Source of the DNA: Novosphingobium sp.
GTDB lineage: Bacteria; Pseudomonadota; Alphaproteobacteria; Sphingomonadales; Sphingomonadaceae
Direction of reading: 5' to 3'
DNA length: 35,317 nt
Assembly: GCA_020853995.1 (NCBI GenBank)
Contig: JADYXV010000352.1
Span: 1-35,317 of the forward strand
Below, one piece after another: positions 31,623-35,317 of the stretch. How positions within the stretch are numbered: the stretch's first letter is position 1; every line of letters starts with the position of its first letter. The notes under the pieces are model-generated. The model was not told the DNA's origin. It searched no databases and worked only from the letters and a program-made list of their open reading frames with translations. Both the position numbers and the translations under genes were made by a program.

Positions 31623-32540
31623 ATGATCGATCTTCCCGCGCCGCTCTATGCAACCGAGATGGCGCAAGAGGCTGGGCTGATGCAGATCGGCCCGATCCAG
31701 TCGCGCGGGGGGCAGCTTTCGCCCTTGCCCATTCCGCGCCGCCGCAAACAGGCCGAGGTCGAGGCAGAAGCGGGGATGGAGCGGCCCGATCTGCCCGATC
31801 AGGACCGGCTGACCGCCTGCATCGCCAAAGCTGCGCGTGATCCGCAGGCCGCCTTGGTTGACGCACGCAACTGGGCGTCCGAAGGCCGCGATGCCGGACA
31901 GAATGTGCGGGCAAACCAGTGCCTTGGCCTGATCCTGTCCAATGCAGGCGATTTTGACGGCGCGCTGGCCGCCTTTGCGCAAGGCGTGGCGGGCATTCCA
32001 AAACCGCTGGAAGTGGCCGCCGTGCCGCTGATGGTGATGGCGGGCAATGCGGCGCTGGCTGGCGGCAAGCCTGAAGATGCGCTCGGCTGGTTTGACCGTG
32101 CGCTGGCAGTGAAGGATTACACCGACAACGCCGCGCTGGGCGCGTTGCAGGCTGACCGTTCGCGCGCTCTGGTGGCGCTGGGGCGTTTGGCCGAGGCAGG
32201 CGGCGCGCTGGACGAGGTCCACCGGCTTGCGCCCGAAGATGCCGAGGGCTGGCTGCTTTCGGCCACGCTGGCGCGGCGCAACAATGATCTGCCGCGCGCG
32301 CAACGCGACATCGAGATCGCCGCCAAATATGCCCCGCGCGATCCCCGCATCGGTCTTGAAGCTGGCGTGATTGCGATTCTGGATGGGCGTGAAGAGGCCG
32401 CGCGCAAGTCATGGGATTCCGTGCTGGCCGCCGATCCGGATGGTGATGCGGGAAAGGTTGCAAAAGGCTACCTTGAACAGTTGGGGCCGGTTCCTACATC
32501 TGTGGTGTCCCCCGCAACAGAAAAGCCATTAGCCCCATGA
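31623..32540 (+). CDS. Tetratricopeptide-repeat protein
   Basis: About 305 residues. After a basic, proline-rich N-terminal stretch (about 30-55, 'LPIPRRRKQAEVE'), helical TPR-like units run from about 65 to 285. Examples are 'AGDFDGALAAFAQGVAGIP', 'GKPEDALGWFDRALAV', 'LGRLAEAGGALDEVHRLAP' and 'NNDLPRAQRDIEIAAKYAP'. TPR proteins hold partners together; none is evident. ATG 31623 has AAGGA 8 nt upstream, so it is preferred to TTG 31608, which would overlap the hydrolase gene. No signal peptide is seen. It overlaps the next gene by ATGA. Confidence 0.88.
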   Translation: MIDLPAPLYATEMAQEAGLMQIGPIQSRGGQLSPLPIPRRRKQAEVEAEAGMERPDLPDQDRLTACIAKAARDPQAALVDARNWASEGRDAGQNVRANQCLGLILSNAGDFDGALAAFAQGVAGIPKPLEVAAVPLMVMAGNAALAGGKPEDALGWFDRALAVKDYTDNAALGALQADRSRALVALGRLAEAGGALDEVHRLAPEDAEGWLLSATLARRNNDLPRAQRDIEIAAKYAPRDPRIGLEAGVIAILDGREEAARKSWDSVLAADPDGDAGKVAKGYLEQLGPVPTSVVSPATEKPLAP

Positions 32541-33529
32541 AGTTATCCGTCCTCGATCTGGTCAGCGTGGTTGAGGGCGGAACGGTCCGTCAGGCGCTCG
32601 ACAATGCCGCCGCTGCGGCCAAAGTCGCCGAAGACTGCGGCTATCAGCGCTATTGGGTGGCCGAACATCACGGAATGGATGGCATTGCCAGCGCAGCGGT
32701 TTCCGTCGCGCTCGCCCATATCGGCCACGCCACCTCCACCATCCGCATCGGTTCGGGCGGGATCATGCTGCCCAATCACAACCCGTTGGTGATTGCCGAA
32801 CAGTTCGGCACGCTGGATGCGCTGTTTCCGGGCCGGATCGACCTTGGCCTCGGTCGCGCGCCGGGGGCAGACCAGCGCATTGTCCGCGCGCTGCGCAAAG
32901 ATACCAACCGCGCGGCAGAGGATTTCCCTGCTGATGTTGTCGAATTACAGGCACAGTTTGCGGGTGATCCGCGCGTGCCGCTGCAAGCCGTACCGGGCAA
33001 GGGCGCCAAGCCGCAAATCTGGATTTTGGGATCAAGCCTGTTCGGCGCGCAATTGGCGGCCATGCTCGGCCTGCCCTATGCCTTCGCCTCGCACTTCGCG
33101 CCCGATCATCTCGATGCCGCGCTGAAGCTCTATCGCGAACGCTTCGAACCGTCCGATACGCTGGCCGCGCCCTATTGCGCCGCTGCGATCAACGTGGTGG
33201 CTGCCGATACGGATGAGGAGGCGGAATTGCTCGCTTCTTCAATGGATCAGTCATTCGTGGCGTTGCGCACGGGCAATCCGGGCAAGCTGAAACCGCCGGT
33301 TCCGGGTTATCGCGAGTCACTGCCGCCCCAGGCCCTGGCCATGCTCGCCCATGTGCGGCAGGTCAGCGCCACCGGCAGCGTAGCCACCGTCCGCAAAGGC
33401 CTTGCCGCCTTTGCCGATCGCACCGGCGTGGACGAAGTGGTGGTGGCCGCCTCGATCTTTGATCAGGCCGCGCGGCGGCGTTCGCTGCAATTGACGATGG
33501 AAGCCGCAAACGAGCTGGTCCCGGCCTGA
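32537..33529 (+). CDS. Luciferase-like (LLM class) flavin-dependent oxidoreductase
   Basis: A 330-residue TIM-barrel protein of the bacterial luciferase-like family, group 1 (similar to E. coli YhbW). Typical features are 'GYQRYWVAEHHGMDGIA', 'IRIGSGGIMLPNHNPLVIAEQFGTLDALFPGRIDLGLGRAPG' in pieces such as 'IGSGGIMLPNHNPL' and 'GRIDLGLGRAPG', and 'ILGSSLFGAQLAAMLGLPYA'. Such enzymes use FMN, or may lack a cofactor; the substrate is unknown. It overlaps the TPR gene by 4 nt, so hydrolase, TPR protein and oxidoreductase probably share a transcript. Confidence 0.93.
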   Translation: MKLSVLDLVSVVEGGTVRQALDNAAAAAKVAEDCGYQRYWVAEHHGMDGIASAAVSVALAHIGHATSTIRIGSGGIMLPNHNPLVIAEQFGTLDALFPGRIDLGLGRAPGADQRIVRALRKDTNRAAEDFPADVVELQAQFAGDPRVPLQAVPGKGAKPQIWILGSSLFGAQLAAMLGLPYAFASHFAPDHLDAALKLYRERFEPSDTLAAPYCAAAINVVAADTDEEAELLASSMDQSFVALRTGNPGKLKPPVPGYRESLPPQALAMLAHVRQVSATGSVATVRKGLAAFADRTGVDEVVVAASIFDQAARRRSLQLTMEAANELVPA

Positions 33530-33648
33530 CGATCATCGATTCAGCCACCAAAATTCACAATTCTGAGATGGTTCGGCACGTAATGTCGTCCAAGGCATTT
33601 ACGACGGCAAAGTTAACCATGCCGCGCCAATGAACCGGACTTGTCCGC

Positions 33649-33678
33649 TTGCAACGGCTGGATTAGCATCGGCATAAT
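33649..33678 (+). promoter_or_regulatory. Candidate promoter of the glutamate dehydrogenase gene
   Basis: TTGCAA (33649-33654) and CATAAT (33673-33678) are 18 bp apart in a locally AT-rich region of the 220-bp gap before the gene. They resemble -35 and -10 boxes. Downstream, GAGAGA (33708-33713)/TCTCTC (33721-33726) forms a small inverted repeat near the expected 5' leader. Confidence 0.4.
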
Positions 33679-33749
33679 TGATACAAAACCGAATCATAAA
33701 ATAACAAGAGAGAGTAATATTCTCTCGCAGGAGAGCCGGGAACCCACGC

Positions 33750-35317
33750 ATGGCGTCGAAGTCCGCAATTCAATCGTCTTCCACCGTTGTCCATGATGTG
33801 GACGCACAGGACCTTGCCAATCCCCATGCTGCCGCGTTGATGACGCGCTTCATGGCGGCGCTTCTTCCGGATGAGGCGCGCGATTTCGATGCCGGACGTC
33901 TGGCCGAAGCCGCCCTGTTCACCGCGACCGTGGCCACGCTGCGCAAAGGTAGCGAACCTGCCATCGCCATCGAAAGCGTCAGCGGATCAACCACCGGTAC
34001 GCGCCATTTGCGCATCGCGGTCATCAATGATGACATGCCGTTTCTGGTTGATTCGATTGCCTCGACCATCACCGCGCAAGGGCTTGCGATTGACCGCATG
34101 GTCCATCCCGTCGTCGCCGTCCGCCGCGATGGTGATGGCACCCTGATCGATTTTCCCGAAGGCGATGCCGCTGGCGAACGCCGCGAATCCATCGTCTATC
34201 TCGAAACCGTCCGCGCCGATGCGCGCCAGCGTCGTGCCTTGATCGGAGCGCTTGAGGCAACGCTGGACGATGTGCGCGCCGCCGTTGCCGATTGGCCGCT
34301 GATGCAGGCCGCCATGCGCGATGATGCCGCCAACCTGGCCGATCCCGAAGGCGCGGCGCTGCTGCGCTGGCTGGCCGATGGCATGTTGACGCAATTGGGC
34401 TGCGTCACGCGGTTCCGCGACGGACGACAGGAAAACCCGCGCGGCATTTGCCGTGCCAGCGCCGAAGAACTGCTGGCAGATGCGTCCTATGATCGCGCTT
34501 TCCGCTGGTTTGATGAGGCCGGGATTGACGGGCAGGGCCGTGTGCCGCTGATCGTCAAGGCCAACCGCATCGCCAATGTCCATCGCCGCGTTCCGCTTGA
34601 TCTGTTTATCGTGCCGCGTCTGGAACAGGGCAAAGTCACCGCCCTTTGCGTCCACGCAGGCGTATGGACCAGCGCGGCGCTGGCCGCGGCACCTGATCGC
34701 ATACCGCGCCTGCGCAGCCAGTTGACCGGACTGATGGACAAGTTCGGCTTTTCGCCCAACGGCCACGCCGGAAAAGCGCTGGTCCACGCGATGACCGCGC
34801 TGCCGCATGATCTGCTGGCCAGCTTTGCCGATGCCGATCTGGAACGCGTCGCCACCGCGATGATGAGCCTGGTGGACCGGCCCCGCCCGCGCCTTGCGCT
34901 GGTGCAGGCCCCGCTGGCGCGGCACTTGTTTGCCTTTGTGTGGCTGCCGCGCGATGCCTTGTCGACCGACGTGCGCCTTGCCATCCAGCAGATGCTGGAA
35001 GCCAATGCAGGCGCGCAAGTGCTGGATTGGGCCTTGCAAGTCGAAGGCAGCACGCTGGCCATGTTGCGTTTTGTGCTGGATGTGCGCGAACAGGCCGCAA
35101 AGCCCGATGAAGCAGCGCTCGATGCACAATTGCAGGCTATGGTGCGTGGCTGGGCAGGAGCAGTCGAAGCCGAATTGGCCAGTATCGAAGACCCATCGCG
35201 CGCCGCCGCCATCGCTGCGCGCTATGCCGATGCCTTCCCGCTATCCTACCGCACTGCATCAGGCCCTGCCGAGGCGGCGCGCGACATCCGCGTGTTGCGC
35301 ACCCTGTCAGGCAGCAA
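33750..35317 (+). CDS. NAD-specific glutamate dehydrogenase (GDH-180 type), N-terminal part
   Basis: The frame is open from ATG 33750 to the end of the window (about 522 residues) with no stop, so the gene continues outside; full-length members have about 1,550-1,650 residues. The visible part corresponds to the N-terminal ACT-like domains, with the hallmark 'VINDDMPFLVDSIASTI', then 'VHPVVAVRRDGDG' and 'ESIVYLE', and later 'FIVPRLEQGKVTALC'. The enzyme deaminates glutamate to 2-oxoglutarate using NAD+, feeding the TCA cycle. A CAGGAGAG site lies rather far (about 14 nt) from the ATG. The catalytic region is not in the window. Confidence 0.93.
   Translation, partial: MASKSAIQSSSTVVHDVDAQDLANPHAAALMTRFMAALLPDEARDFDAGRLAEAALFTATVATLRKGSEPAIAIESVSGSTTGTRHLRIAVINDDMPFLVDSIASTITAQGLAIDRMVHPVVAVRRDGDGTLIDFPEGDAAGERRESIVYLETVRADARQRRALIGALEATLDDVRAAVADWPLMQAAMRDDAANLADPEGAALLRWLADGMLTQLGCVTRFRDGRQENPRGICRASAEELLADASYDRAFRWFDEAGIDGQGRVPLIVKANRIANVHRRVPLDLFIVPRLEQGKVTALCVHAGVWTSAALAAAPDRIPRLRSQLTGLMDKFGFSPNGHAGKALVHAMTALPHDLLASFADADLERVATAMMSLVDRPRPRLALVQAPLARHLFAFVWLPRDALSTDVRLAIQQMLEANAGAQVLDWALQVEGSTLAMLRFVLDVREQAAKPDEAALDAQLQAMVRGWAGAVEAELASIEDPSRAAAIAARYADAFPLSYRTASGPAEAARDIRVLRTLSGS

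Overview
The window looks like chromosomal DNA from a GC-rich alphaproteobacterium, most likely a member of the Sphingomonadales (Novosphingobium-like). This is inferred from the class I fumarase, the NAD-type giant glutamate dehydrogenase, the pcm-tolC-DUF2497 gene order, the compact SUF operon with a short SufD, frequent GTG/TTG starts and two families of short intergenic palindromes. I saw no tRNA, rRNA, CRISPR array, transposase or phage gene.

Layout. 1-1206: the end of a TonB-dependent receptor, then a GntR/FCD regulator. 1227-4174 (minus): a methyltransferase-like protein related to PCMT, a TolC-type outer-membrane efflux protein whose frame runs without a stop into a PopZ-like DUF2497 domain, and a small [2Fe-2S] ferredoxin-like protein. 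4336-8566 (plus): class I fumarase, then a LytS-type sensor kinase with a very long insert and its LytTR response regulator. 8616-12657 (minus): malic enzyme (MaeB type) and an unidentified polytopic membrane protein. 12784-15384 (plus): mutS. 15703-20423 (minus): a long-chain acyl-CoA synthetase, gamma-glutamyltransferase and pyrD.

20864-27417 (plus) is an iron-sulfur cluster assembly operon: Rrf2-type SUF regulator, sufB, two DUF559-like genes, sufC, sufD, sufS, sufT and an A-type carrier. Every junction from the regulator to sufT is a 4-nt stop/start overlap, seven in a row, so the two nuclease-like genes are coupled into the operon. The first has lost two of three expected catalytic residues. 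The second keeps them and is bracketed by inverted copies of a GC-rich palindrome that lie inside its reading frame. 27414-28355 (minus) is an uncharacterised helical repeat protein and 28733-30724 (minus) is thrS. 30868-33529 (plus) holds an alpha/beta hydrolase, a TPR protein and a luciferase-like oxidoreductase. 33750 to the end is the N-terminal part of NAD-specific glutamate dehydrogenase.

Most genes are housekeeping. The points that deserve a second look are the DUF559 pair in the SUF operon with its flanking palindromes, the TolC/PopZ-like read-through, the eroded PCMT next to it, an orphan strong terminator upstream of the SUF regulator that suggests a small RNA or leader, and the insert in the sensor kinase.
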